NCBI GenBank assembly: GCA_033439265.1 | Contig: JAVTVX010000027.1 | Location: 2,495,001-2,559,000 of the forward strand | DNA: 64,000 nt | Direction: 5' to 3' | Source: Dillenia suffruticosa | Lineage: Eukaryota > Streptophyta > Magnoliopsida > Dilleniales > Dilleniaceae | In this document: positions 1 to 12,210 of the stretch, one piece after another | Numbering within the stretch: position 1 is the stretch's first letter | How the letters are laid out: each line of letters starts with the position of its first letter | The notes under the pieces: generated by a model | The model's input: the letters and a program-made list of their open reading frames with translations, nothing else | What the model was told of the DNA's origin: nothing | The model's database searches: none | Made by a program: the position numbers and the translations under genes

Positions 1-259
1 ACTGCCCAAGAACTCTTGTACAGTGATGTATTGTGAAATCAGCTATAAAGCACCACAATGTTGCACCATCGAAACTCACAGATTGCCCAAAAACGTCTGT
101 ACAGTGACCATGCACCCATCCATCCAGCTTGAGTCAGCTTGTTCACCACAATGTTACTGGGCCGCATGTCTGAGCTTGATTTAGTAGTAAGATTAAATAA
201 ATCTTATGATACTTCTTCAAATTCATCAAGATCAGAAAATCTGTTGTCAGGGATATATT

Positions 260-1665
260 GGACTTCTTTCATCCGATCTCCAAGTTCACGTCATTTTGTC
301 GATTTCTTCAGTCTGATTGTGGGACTTGTCTTTCACTACAAATACATGTCTTGTAACTCTTATCTCGATCCAACCATAAGCAGCTTCTTTCCTCAAATCC
401 TTCTTCTTCATGATCTTCCTCACCTTTTGAGCATCATCCCACTTCCAGGCAGCAGCAAAAATGTTGGATAGCATAACGTACCTTCAGCATTTTTAGGTTC
501 CAACTTTACAAGGGCATCTGCCCATATTTCCATGAAACACGAGCAGCACCCAGAAGGGCACCCCAAATGCCAACATCGTTCAATGATCCTCTGGGAACCT
601 TCTTAATGAGTTCCATTGCTTCTGTAAGTCTGTTTTTCCGTGCAAGCAAATCAATCAAGATTGCATAGTGATCTGATTTTGGGATAATCCCATAATCCTT
701 CTCCATCATTTTGGTGATATTTAGCCCTTCAGATACAAGACCATTATCACAACAAGCTGATAGCACCCCAAGAAATGTGACATGATTACGTCTTATTCTA
801 GTATCAATCATCTTCCTCAATATAACAAGTGATTCTGCTCCATGACCATATTGAGCCTCCATGACCATATTGAGCAAATCCAGTTATTATCGAGTTCCAA
901 GAAACAATGTTGTTTTCAGGAATCCGATCAGACAATATTTTGGCTGACCTTATGTCTCCATACTTGCAATACATGTCAAATTCATTAGATCACTTCACTG
1001 CTTTCGATAATGTATCGATGAAACTGTTTTCCCGTTTCAATAAGCACTAGATCAGCGCATGCACTCAAAGCACAAACAAAAGTAAATTCACCAGGCAAGA
1101 CACCTGCCTCTTGCATTTCCTGGAAATACTTCAAAGTTTCAATCCCCTTACCATTTTGCACAAACCCTGATATAGGAGCAGTCCACGAAACCGCATTCTT
1201 CACAGGCATCCCACTAAAAGGCCATCGGGCATCTTCCATTTTTGATGCCCTCGCAGAAGCAACAATCATTGAAGTCCACGACACCAGATCCTTCTCAGGC
1301 ATTCTCCGAAAAATCAAGGATGACATATCCAACATCCCACATTTTCCATAAGCATCTGTCAAAGGATTATAAGCAATAGTATCGAACTCCAACCCAATCA
1401 CAATTGCTGCTCGATGAAGTTGTCTTATGAAACTCTAAAGCTCCTAAGCCGGCACAAGTGGCTGCAACGCTGACAACTTACCCATCCAAGGACAAATTGC
1501 TATGACATTGTTGCAATCTCCGAAAAATATTAACCGACTTTTCATGAAACCCATGTGGAGATAAGCCCGAAATCAGCTGACAAGGTTCGGTTCAGGCATT
1601 TGATCAAACAAATTGAATGCGTGGTCAAAGAAACCATATTTACAATACCCAAATTGTGTTTGAAA
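260..1665 (-). pseudogene. Degenerate PLS-type PPR gene (E/E+ class)
   Basis: This is a relic of a pentatricopeptide repeat protein, a family that binds organellar RNA and often directs C-to-U editing. Reading 5' to 3' on the minus strand, pieces in different frames give PPR units near 1660-1500, then 1401-985 (with DAYGKCGMLD and RMPEKDLVSWTSMI), then 877-506 ([10 protein letters not shown], then an E-domain start GIWGALLGA), then 474-286 with an E+ end (WIEI and HVFVVKDKSHNQTEEI). Stops and frame changes separate the pieces: a stop ends the second piece at 985, and more lie near 1430 and 1560. No start or targeting peptide can be assigned. The block order matches an intact gene, so this is a decayed gene and not a set of chance ORFs. 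I cannot name the parent gene. Confidence 0.8.
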
Positions 1666-1699
1666 AATGAGTATCCCAGATGGTAGTTCACAAAAGGCA

Positions 1700-3520
1700 G
1701 TTTGAGCGCTTTCTAGAGAGTTGCGTTTGGTTTACATGAAAATAAGGCTGTTTGTGAGGTATTGGTTGAAAATTAAAGCGGTTTTTTTAAGGTTGGAGTG
1801 AAGCAGTTTCCCAAGCTTTAAGTTCTTGGTTTTGGTGCATTCTGCGAGGAGGGTAGAGTTGCGATGTCTGGGATCAACAGGCGAGAGCATCTAGCCTTCT
1901 AATTGCGAGTAAACAACGCATGCCTATCTTTGTGTTGAGAGTCGCGGGTACTTGTGGGATAGCATTCGGGCGAAATTATCTGGCGGTCTAGTTCAATAGT
2001 TTTCTTAGCCGCCTTAATATATATAGAATTATAAACTATGTTATTTTTATTTAAAATTATAAATTATATATTAAATAAAAATAAAAAAATGTACAATAAC
2101 ATTAGACTACTAAATAATATCTCAAGAACCAATAAGTTAGTGATAAAATACTAAATTTTTTTAATTAAAATTTTGAGTTCATATTTTAAAAATGAGAGAA
2201 TAGGTGTCAATAGAATCAATTTTTAAATTAAATTTTAAAATTATTCGAATTGAATTGAACGGATCAAATTAAAAAAATATCTCGAAAGTATTCAACAAAT
2301 TCTCAAGAACCCAATTGATCATATTGGGCCAAACCTGGCCCATGATGGAAATAAGATCTAAACTTGTGGCCTAGCTACTTATATATATATATATATATTT
2401 GGTATCATGTCTCGAATATCACTCGGTATCCAGAGTTTTGTCACCATTAATCTGAACCGACCGCTACAATGATTCCTTTCGGAGGACAGGTCTCTTAATA
2501 GGGAACGCTCCATACATATGAGGGTCCAATATACCTAACAGAAATCAATTCACGATCATATTTAAAGGTATTCAACCCTATATCCAGTTAAATCAATCCA
2601 CGTTGGTCAAACTACATATATATATATATATTTGTGTAAATGGATATTTATCACTTATCAATATCTGAATTTAATCCGACTAATTTAATTGAATACTATC
2701 GAGTCTATTAAGGTATTAGTTCTTTCGATACTATCTTACCATTCCCAAGGCAACCATCGAAATATTGAGACTAAGCTAATTTTGGATAAAAACTTTCATA
2801 ATTAGAATTAGGTGGGATTTTTCATATAAAATATAAAAAATGTGATAGTAATTTTATTTTATTTTTTATAACTACTTCCCAAACTTAATATTTTACTGCA
2901 AAAAATTTTCCATTTTGGTTAGATATTCCAAGGTCCACTATATCATATAAAAATTGATAACTTGTTCGGTGATTATAAATTTTGGGTTCAATTATCAAAA
3001 TTTTTAAGAAATTTATATTAATTTATTGAAAAATTTTACATACTTTATTTTATATATTTATTTTCATATAATTTGTCTAATAATCTAAAAATCACGTACA
3101 ATTTTTTTCTTTTTTTTTTTAAAACAAATTTATTATATAAACTCTTATACGTTAATTTATGGATTATTATTTTCGTTGGGCATATAAAACTACAAATGCA
3201 AGGGAAGATTTAGGTTGTTGGTTTTTTATTTAAGGGATAAAATAAGAATTCTTATATTAATTATTATTTGATTTCTGGCGATAAAATGTTTTCTCTTTAA
3301 GAACCGCTTGGCGGAGTGGGATTTCAAATTCAACGGTCAGATAAAAAGTGCCCCCGGGGTGGGTGGGGAGAGCGACAGAAATTTAAACTCTTGAAACACG
3401 AAACTCTAACTTGCTTCTCACTCTCCACCCTCGCCTTTGGATCCCTAAGTAAAGCCCATGAAACTTTGTCCATATCGTATGATGGAATAGCAAGAATTGG
3501 ATTCGTGTCTTGTGTCGAAA
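1700..3520. other. Intergenic, AT-rich, old repeat fragments
   Basis: No coding signal is visible. There are two TA microsatellite tracts (about 2380-2398 and 2614-2630). A CpG-containing copy of the dispersed repeat described separately lies at 2425-2530 (CACTCGGTATCCAGAG then GTCACCATTAATCTGAACCG), and an AT-decayed copy at about 2640-2760. The stretch lies between the two PPR relics, which point away from each other. Confidence 0.6.
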
Positions 3521-3534
3521 TCAGTACGAGACGG

Positions 3535-4995
3535 GACACGGGTTCACGCCCGAGTCATCAAGTCTAAATTTTGGCCGGAGATTTTCATCTAGAGCAGGTT
3601 GATTGATGTCTACGGAAAATGTGGCTGTTTGGACGAGTATCTCAAGGTGTTTGATAAAATACCTGAAAGAAATACTTTTTCCTGGAATGCTATTATAAGC
3701 GTATTTGCGAAATCGAGTTCTAATGATGAAGCTGAAAGGCTCTTCAGGTCGATGCCTGAGCCTGATCAGTGCTCCTGGAATTCGACAATTGCAGGTTTGC
3801 TCAGGAAGAGTGGTTTGAAGATGCATTAGTCTATTTTGTTCGTATGTTAAGGAATGGTTTTGGAGTGAGTGAATATTCATTGGCTAGTGCTGTTGGTGCT
3901 TGTACCGGTTCAATGGATTGGAATATGGTTATCCAAAATTCATGCTTTGGTATTGAAGTCTTCATACTCATATATGGTATCAGCTCTTATTGATGCATAC
4001 TCTAAATGTGGATTAGTGGATTGTGCTCAAAATGTTTTTGATGAGATGGGCGAGAGAAATTTTTTGACTTGGAATGGTTTAATTACATGCTATGAGCAAA
4101 ATGGCCCACCAAGTGAAGCTCTAGAGATCTTTGTGAGAATGATGGATTCTGGGGATGAACCAGATGAGGTTACATTAGCCAGTGTGGTGAGTGCATGTGC
4201 AGGCTTGGCGGCAATTAAAGAAGGCATGCAAAACCATGCCAGAGTCCAATTTTTGTGGGAAATTCTCTGATAGACACATACATGAAATGTGGTTCACAAA
4301 AGGATGGTAGCCTGGTTTTCAGAACAATGCTAAAAAAATTATGTCTGTTGGAATGCCATGATAGTTGGATATGCACAAAATGGCTATAGGACAGAGGCTT
4401 TTGAAATTTTCAGAAATTTGTTGTCATCAGGAGAGAAACCAGACCATGTCACCGTGATTGGAGTTTTGAGTGCTTGTAGCCATGCGGGATTTGTTGAAGA
4501 GGGGCACCACTATTTTCTATCGATGAGCAAAGATCATGGCATAGTTCCATCAATGGACCATTATATATGCATGGTTGTGGTCTAGCTGGTTGTCTGGGAG
4601 AAGTGAAGAATTTGATTGAAACAATGCCAATGAAACCTGATGCGGTAGTGTGGGGATTTTTACTCTCTGCTTGTAAAGTTCACCGCAACATTGTGATGGG
4701 TAAGTATGTGGTAGACAAGCTTTTAGATATTGAGTTGAATAATTCTGGGCCTTATGCCATCCTTTCAAACATGTATGTGGAACTTGGGAGATGGAGAGAT
4801 GTTGGGAAGGTAAGGAAGCTGATGAGGCAACATGGAGTTGTTAAAGAGCCCGGTTGTAGTTGGATTGAAATTCAGATTGATGTGCATGTTTTTATGGTGA
4901 AAGACGAGTCATCCTGAAACGAAGGAAATCTATTCAATTCTAAAAACAATTTTGAAGCAGATGAAGGAAGCTGGATATATACCTAATGTGGGAGA
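3535..4995 (+). pseudogene. SLO2: SLO2-like PPR gene relic (PLS-E+ class)
   Basis: The translated pieces follow the Arabidopsis mitochondrial editing factor SLO2 (At2g13600) as I remember it, block by block: RLIDVYGKCGCLDE, SMPEPDQCSWNS, then FDEMGERNFLTWNGLITC, EPDEVTLASVVSACAGLAAI, GYAQNGYRTEAFEIF, GEKPDHVTVIGVLSAC, DAVVWGFLLSACKVHRNI, NNSGPYAILSNMYVELG, and a final E+ segment with SHPETKEIY. It is broken many times. A TAG at 3590-3592 interrupts the first repeat. Frame changes occur near 3795, 3925, 4320, 4565 and 4905. About 100 residues of middle repeats are missing between about 4240 and 4255. The 5' targeting region is absent. A functional protein is very unlikely. The match rests on memory of the family, not a search. 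Confidence 0.82.
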
Positions 4996-6495
4996 GGACA
5001 TTTGTGAGGAGCATAATGAATCAGAAATTACCTTGTGCAACCGACTGGAGCAGCCAGCAGTTGCTGCCCTTGGATAATGGTTTCCAGTGGTGTCTACCAG
5101 GTATTTTAGTTCCTTTGATTCTCTCTCCCCCCTTCTTTTTTCTTTTTTCAAAAGCTATCAGAAACTTGCAAAGTTCTAGATTAATAAATCCTAAGATCCA
5201 GTATTTCTCTATTGTTCTTAATTTTCTCCACTGGGTTCTTAATTTTCTCTACTGGTTTTGTGTTGGTTTTAACTTGTATTAGATTCTTCCAAGACAAGTT
5301 ATCTTCTTCACCTACAGTAGCTCGAACGTGTCTATATGTTTGTTTTCCATTTGATTTCAATTTTTAGAAAGAAATAAGTACATGATCTTCTTTGACATGG
5401 GTTTCATCTTAGAAAATCGTATCACAAATCTAATTAATCAAGTATTAATTAAAGTCAAACCCTTTACAGGGCAGAATCTTCAGAGTCCACGTCATAAGGA
5501 ATGGAAATCCATCACAATTCGGAAGTCAATCGTATTGAAAATCCCACATTGCTCTTACTTTGGAGCTCTTGAATAGAGCGAAGAAAGGTCACGAGTTTGT
5601 CGACCCCTTCTTGGACTCATCCTCTTACTTACCCACCACCACAGGCACGAAAACACACACAAAAGATGTTGCTAAAGAGGGACTTAAACATTACCTCAAC
5701 CTCTCAAAGGTAACTTGATTCCCAGCATTCAAGGGTCTCCTCGATAAAATGCAACCGATAAAAAAGGTTCAATCTGACCAATTACTATGAAAATCTTAAA
5801 AACAGATGAATGTGAATGCATCATATCAACAATAGTCATTGCTTTGTCACTTTCATGACCTTTTCCTTTCCTTGATAATTCATGCATGAGTTTCAAGTCT
5901 TAAATCTTATTATGCTAAAACAAAAGAAAAGGTCCATAAATTAGTGGCTGGAATAACTTGGGTAGATTGATGTTGACAATCTGATAATTGAAAAAGCATC
6001 CACTGATTGGACAGAATTTCTATTGACTTGTATGCGGATAGTATGCCGTCTGTACAATTATTGGTCATTGGAATTGTACAAATTCAAATGTTTCAATCAT
6101 CTCTTCACTGTTTGATAAGAGGACGGTTAATAGGAAACATTTTCTGGGTTAAACAGTTCTTATGCAATTTGTTTAAATCGGCCAGCGACATCCAACTCTA
6201 GTTAGTAATAATTTGATTTTCCGTGTGGAATCATAAAAGAAATGAAAGAGCAAAAACAAACAAAAATGTCAATAAATTTCTGTATAATGACAGCTGGGCA
6301 AATTATATATAACATGGCATTCGATATTTTTTACTAGATGACTGAAGGTTATCCCTGTTTATACTTGATATGTGCGTGTGTCAGAAGAGAGAGAGAGAAC
6401 TTGTGTCACATGAAAATGAAATATGTGGTTAAAATTTACATAACATTTCGCTTATTGATAGTGATATTCTTCTTTAAAGTTTCAACATATACTCT
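4996..6495. other. Intergenic between PPR relic and ABCG5
   Basis: I see no supported gene. Short ORFs have no recognisable domains. The part next to 6495 is the 3' flank of the minus-strand ABCG5 gene, with a short GA run near 6387. Confidence 0.5.
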
Positions 6496-8439
6496 TCAAA
6501 CGAGAGCTCCCCTGAGACCTCTGTGAGAGCATTTACATCTAAGAATAACATAAGCAATAAATCTGTAAACCAAAATAAAACACACCATAATGACTACATT
6601 CCTCCATCTACTCTCCTCTCCATACCCTTCTTCTCTAAGAACATCTTCACCACTCACGACACAAGTCCCAAACATGTAGTCCAAGCACTTTCCCGAATTG
6701 GAGAATTCATTTATCAGAAACCCTTCAAATGGATACTTAAACAGCGATATATAATGCATAAAAATCCAATAATTTGGCATCTCATCTTCTGATATAAAGT
6801 ACCCCGAAAACAAGAAGAACGAACCCATGACACCGGAGATCACCGAGAACCCAACAATGAAATTAGGCACAAGAGCACTGAAACACACCACAACTGAATT
6901 TGCTGTGTAGAGAATTAACCAAATCAGCAGTAAAAAGTGCATAAATGCCATAAAGTTCCGGTTGAGTCCTACCAGCCAGTACAATGGAACAGTGAATAGC
7001 ATAGCAATGATGAGCAGAAATGGTAGATAGACAAGCCCATTTGCTATGGCATAAGATGAAACTCTGTAGCTTCCACTAGAGCTCTCCTTCATTAGTATCT
7101 CTCTCTCTTGCAAGAAAATTGGCAAAGCTTCTGTAGTGCAAGATAACAAAAATGTCAATATAAATGCAAACAACCCTACCCTTTCTTCAGCACCGACAAG
7201 ATCATCTTTAAGATCATAAAAGATTGATCCCAAGACCAGTCCAGCGACCAACATTTGAATTGTCCTGCAAGCGAAGAGCTCTTGAGTTCTGAAAATGTTT
7301 TTGGAGAACCTGTGAGTGAGAATAATAGTTTCCCTCAATCTTGAATTCGCGAAAGTGCAGGGAAGTTCGATTCCAGAGTTAACAATCCCTTCATCTACCA
7401 CCTTAGATTGCTGAAAGAGCTGTTGCAGAGTGAACTTGCCACTTCTGCTCTGTCCAACTTCATCACCTTTCTTCTGATGTGGTGTTGCTGGAAATTGAGG
7501 CACAGTTTCTTGCCGCAACTGCTGGAATTTCTGTTGGCTCTGAAGAGTCTCAATTGATTCAATTGCGTACTCAACAATATTCACATGGAGTGGAAGCTCC
7601 AGACCCAGTAGCCTCAAATGGATTCCGAGTTGATCAACGGTTCCATGATGCAAGACAGAGCCATTTGCTAACAAGAGAATTGAATTAAAAAGCTTCACAA
7701 TCCTAAAACCAGGCTGATGAATGCTCAGAATGATTGTCCTCCCACGAGTCTCGGACATAGTCTTTAACATGTCAACGATTTGCAGAGCTGAAGTACTGTC
7801 TAAACCAGAAGTGGGTTCATCAAGAATCAGTACTTTTGGATCATGGACGACATCAACGCCAATTGAGACTCTTCGCCTTTCGCCACCTGATATCCCTCGG
7901 ACTCTCTCATCTCCAACTCGAGTGCCTGCGACATGACTCAAGCCCAGTTCTTGCATCAATGACTTCACTCTTGAGCTCAGTTGGGACTGAGGAAGTCTCA
8001 ACTGGAGCTTTGCGCTGAACATCAGAGTTTCTTCTACTGTGAGAAGAGGAAAAAGAGTATCCTTTTGTGTAACATAGCCTGTTATCTTCTTGAACCGAGC
8101 TTTGTCCATTGGTTTTTGATTGACAAAGATTGACGCAGTTTGTGGAGTGAGCCTGCCTGCAAGGATTTCCAGGAGAGATGATTTTCCTGCTCCACTTGGA
8201 CCAACAATGGCGAGAATTTCCCATGGTTTTGCTCTGCAATGCACATCCTTCAGCACATGCCTGATTCCTGGATTATTGGTTTGAACTTCAACTTTCTTTG
8301 CTTGCTCCTCATCATCTTCTGCGTTTTGTTGCTTTTGTTCTTCTTGGTTGTTGAAGATCTTAAACAGGTGTTGATTTTTGCTTGTGATGATCTTGTAGTT
8401 GATGCCTATTGCTTCAATTTCACAACCTTGTTTCTTCAT
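6496..8439 (-). CDS. ABCG5: ABC transporter G family member 5-like half transporter
   Basis: A single exon of 647 residues, close to the 649 of Arabidopsis ABCG5. The start is the ATG at 8437-8439, giving MKKQGCEIEA as in ABCG5; the frame is open further upstream but has no ATG. The nucleotide-binding domain comes first, as usual for WBC/ABCG half transporters: Walker A GPSGAGKSS (about 80-88), signature SGGER (184-188) and Walker B VLILDEP (203-209) are intact. The membrane domain follows from about residue 375, including FACRTIQML, the segment ALPIFLQEREILMKE, and GYFISEDEMPNYWIFMHYIS. The C-terminus YVILRCKCSHRG is typical. Half transporters act as dimers at the plasma membrane. Arabidopsis ABCG5 has been tied to cuticle formation; the substrate here is inferred only by orthology. 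All key residues are present, so the gene looks functional. Confidence 0.95.
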   Translation of the reverse strand: MKKQGCEIEAIGINYKIITSKNQHLFKIFNNQEEQKQQNAEDDEEQAKKVEVQTNNPGIRHVLKDVHCRAKPWEILAIVGPSGAGKSSLLEILAGRLTPQTASIFVNQKPMDKARFKKITGYVTQKDTLFPLLTVEETLMFSAKLQLRLPQSQLSSRVKSLMQELGLSHVAGTRVGDERVRGISGGERRRVSIGVDVVHDPKVLILDEPTSGLDSTSALQIVDMLKTMSETRGRTIILSIHQPGFRIVKLFNSILLLANGSVLHHGTVDQLGIHLRLLGLELPLHVNIVEYAIESIETLQSQQKFQQLRQETVPQFPATPHQKKGDEVGQSRSGKFTLQQLFQQSKVVDEGIVNSGIELPCTFANSRLRETIILTHRFSKNIFRTQELFACRTIQMLVAGLVLGSIFYDLKDDLVGAEERVGLFAFILTFLLSCTTEALPIFLQEREILMKESSSGSYRVSSYAIANGLVYLPFLLIIAMLFTVPLYWLVGLNRNFMAFMHFLLLIWLILYTANSVVVCFSALVPNFIVGFSVISGVMGSFFLFSGYFISEDEMPNYWIFMHYISLFKYPFEGFLINEFSNSGKCLDYMFGTCVVSGEDVLREEGYGEESRWRNVVIMVCFILVYRFIAYVILRCKCSHRGLRGALV

Positions 8440-11400
8440 TGATTTTTGCTCAGTTTGTTTCTTTCTTGCTCTTTCATATGCTGCCTGGTTTCTCAAAACT
8501 CCACTCGTGACAGTAATCTCTCTCTCTCTCTCTCTCTCTCGCCGTCCCCCCCCCCCAAAATTTGAAACTTATATGAAAGATGAGCTGCAATTGCACTGAG
8601 GTCCTCGAAATGCATCCCTAGTGGTTCACGTGCAATTGTTCATGCAATTTTTGTATTGATTTTTCTATGAAAACTTAGAGATGTCATGAATGGCGTGCTA
8701 AATTTTGGCTCTTTGTGGTTATTTTACTTCTATTTCTTACCATAATCTTACACAAAACAGGTAAACAGTGCAGACATAAGACACGGCCTACGTATGTACT
8801 TGAATTGTTAAAACTTTAGAGGGACGTCCTTGTTACAATTGTTTAGTTGCTTCTTGCAACTTAACAAAGGTATTAATTAGCTCATTCCACTAGAGAAATG
8901 AGAAAAGTTTGGACTGGACCGGAAGAAGAAGACAAAAAAAGCTTAAGCTAACCCTATTGTCGGGTCCAAAATTAACCCGGAGTTGAGTTCCACTTCTACG
9001 AAATTATAAGTATTTTCTTTTTTAATCATATCGCTGCTATTTAGAGTCATATTTCGATTAATTTAGTTTAAACGTATATGAAGACTCATTTAAGAGTAGC
9101 TCTTTTAGTATATTTTTTTTATTCTCAAGTTTTAAATATAAAATTTAATTAAAAAATTTAGTACCTTATTTTATTATATAGTTTATCCGTATGAAATTAC
9201 GGTTGTCAAATAGTGTTCAAATTATTATTAACAACTACCGCCAAATGTTCCCATGTGGTAGAATGATTGCAAGACCAATTTAGTTTAATTTTAACTCGAA
9301 TTTGACCTATTAAAACATTGTTGTTTAGGTTCGAATTTAAATTTATATATAAATTAAGTAAAATTTTTATCTCAGTTATAAAAAAAAGTCGGGTTTAAAA
9401 TAATTTATTTCAATTAAACTCGTGTAGCTCAGTCCGTTACACCCCCAACAGTAAATATTAGTATTGCAATTGGGAAGGGACAAAACCAAATACTTTTGAA
9501 AGTGCCATTAAATACTATCATGCTTTTTTCAACTAGCATTGCCGATAGCAAGCAATCAAAATGTATTCAAGATTTAACAAACAGACCTTCCTTTTGGCAT
9601 TTGGCTTCAGATAAGGTTCTTTTATCCACATTGTGTTATGCATTCATGTTGTGTCATTTTCCATTAGGGATTTCAATTTCTATTAAAATCTGTGGAAATC
9701 ATAGATTTTTCCCCAGATTGGAAGAAGGGGTACCCGACATAGCCTTAGTAGGTGGGGTGGGTCTTTCGATATAAGACCACCAAATGCCCAATATGGTCAT
9801 ACGAAAAAACAAGTTAGTACACAACCGTAACCATTTGGGGATGCATTCCAAGCCAAGGGGACTAACCGATGAAGACAGATAGGGGACCCCATTGCCCTTA
9901 TTTTTCTGACTCCATTGGCGTTAAGCTTCTCCTTTTTTAAACTCTTTTTGAGGTCCAAATTCATCAGCCCTTCATTATCTTCAAATTCAACCAATCCCTC
10001 CCCTAGGTTCTATCCTCATTTTTTTATATTTGTTTATAACCCTAGCCATAATATATATAATGGGTAAAAAATTTTAACTTGAAAATTTTGTATGTGTGAG
10101 TAAAACCGTATTCGGAAATATATAATAGTGAGATAAAATATGACAAAAGTGGAGAAAAGATTACATCTTTATATTGAACAAATAACATTTTATAAAATCT
10201 TAACAACATTTTTAACAAAAGAATTCAAAATTTAATTTTTTTTAATGAATTATTATCATCGATTGATATTTAGATTTTTGTCTGATTAATTTAATTCAAA
10301 TATTGTAAAACTCGTTAAGAGATTGGTTTTCTTAAATCTCGTTTCTCTATTTCCATAACTCGAACTTAAAATTTATAATACGAAACTTAAATATATAATA
10401 TATGCGTAATTACTATTAATTAGACTAAAAAACCACAATAATCACTCTACTATAACTGAATAGATAAATGAGGAAAAAGTTAAGAAAGAGGTAGCTAGGG
10501 GGTGAATCTTATATGTGGATGAGATAGAAAAGAGAAGATTTTATGTGGGGCCCAAGCTCAGATTTGTGGCCATTGTTTAAGGGGTGGTCTTTGTCACCAT
10601 GCCATGTGTGCCCTTCTGTAGCACCCGTGATTCTCTTTTTCCTACAAAATACTCAATCCCCAGGGGCCTTTAGGTGGGTCCCGAAAATCCTTCACGGTCA
10701 TAGGTCCCGCCATGGAAGAGCTGAAACTCTATTCTGTCCACTAGTTTAAGCCATCCCCCAACCCCACCTTTAACATGAAACTCTGCCCGTGAACCTCCCT
10801 GGTTTAGCTTCTTTCCCTCTTCCTCTTTCAGTTCTCTTTATCATTTGGAGAATTATGCATGTGGTATTTTATGATCGATTGCATAACAAAGTGTACTGTT
10901 CCGATTAATGTCAGAAATTTATACAGGAAACATTATTTTTTAGGGGTAAACAATATCCTAAGTATTGTGATTTTAGGGCTTAGCCACGCCCATGCTCAAC
11001 TGATATTAAGTGATATTTTTGTGTAATATTATTAATATAATAATAATTTATTTTAAAAAAATTAGTTTCTATTCATTGAACTTATAAATTTTATAACTTT
11101 TTTTTACTTTAATTAAAAATTATTATAAATAAAATAAGACAACGTAATTTACCCAAGTTATATTCTTTCTGTGTCTAATGAATTTTCCAAGGCAATACCT
11201 GTTTTGCCAACTATGAGTAATCTCTGAAACTTAAGCTCAGCCAGCTAGAAGAAAGACCCATGTTGCAGAATTTCAAACATTTTCCCACCTAACAGGCTGG
11301 GACCATGTGCCCTTAAACCTAGGTTAACAAGATCGGATAGATTGAATTCCGATTATAATCTTGTCTTAATGTTGAGTTTTGCTGGAATTGGTCTGTCATT

Positions 11401-12179
11401 ATTCATCTCTTAAGTCTTATTCTAATCAGAGTACAGGGCTATAGTGACCTTATAATATAGCAAAATTGGGTCAGGGTAAGGTTGTATTATGACCTTTCTT
11501 GGAGATAAGACAGATTGAACCAAGCCAAAAACGCAGTCCTAATTTTTATTTTATGTATCCAAAAAAATGGGGAATGCTTGGTTTGGAATCAACTATATCA
11601 AATTATTGATCCCATTTGGTTAGATGGAATAATACTTCAAAGAAAGACAATCAAATTTGATATAGTTTATAGATTTTTCTATATATGTGTGTAAGCGGAC
11701 TTTTATTATTACTAATCGGTATTTAGGTTTTATTTGACTAATTTAATCTAAATAATATGAGATCTATCAAGGGATTGACTCTCTTAAATCTTATTTCTCT
11801 GTATATTTTTATATGGGTAGATGCCTATTAGAGTGGTGGTTGAAGGCTTGATTAGAACCATTATTTATGTATTTTCGTTTCATAACTAATGATTTATTAA
11901 TATTTCCTTTCATTGAAGGCATTGTACATTGTTTCATCAAGAATTCAATGGCCTTCAAAATTAGATATTTCTTTAAAAATTTAGAAGTAGCTGGATCGGG
12001 TGGTTGTGACATAAAATACTGACCAGGATTGTCTAACACAGGAAAGGAGTGCCGGTGCATCTTCTAGCAAATGCAAAATCAGGGAACCTTTTCTTCTTCC
12101 TTTCCTATCTTGATTTGAGCTATTCCCAATAAACAGCACAAACTAAAGCATCAAAATTTATACACTTGCGGTGCATGCA

Positions 12180-12210
<31 letters not shown>

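Noticed and set aside
8440..8496. N-terminal extension of ABCG5
   Set aside because: The frame is open but starts at TTG; the ATG at 8439 gives the conserved N-terminus.
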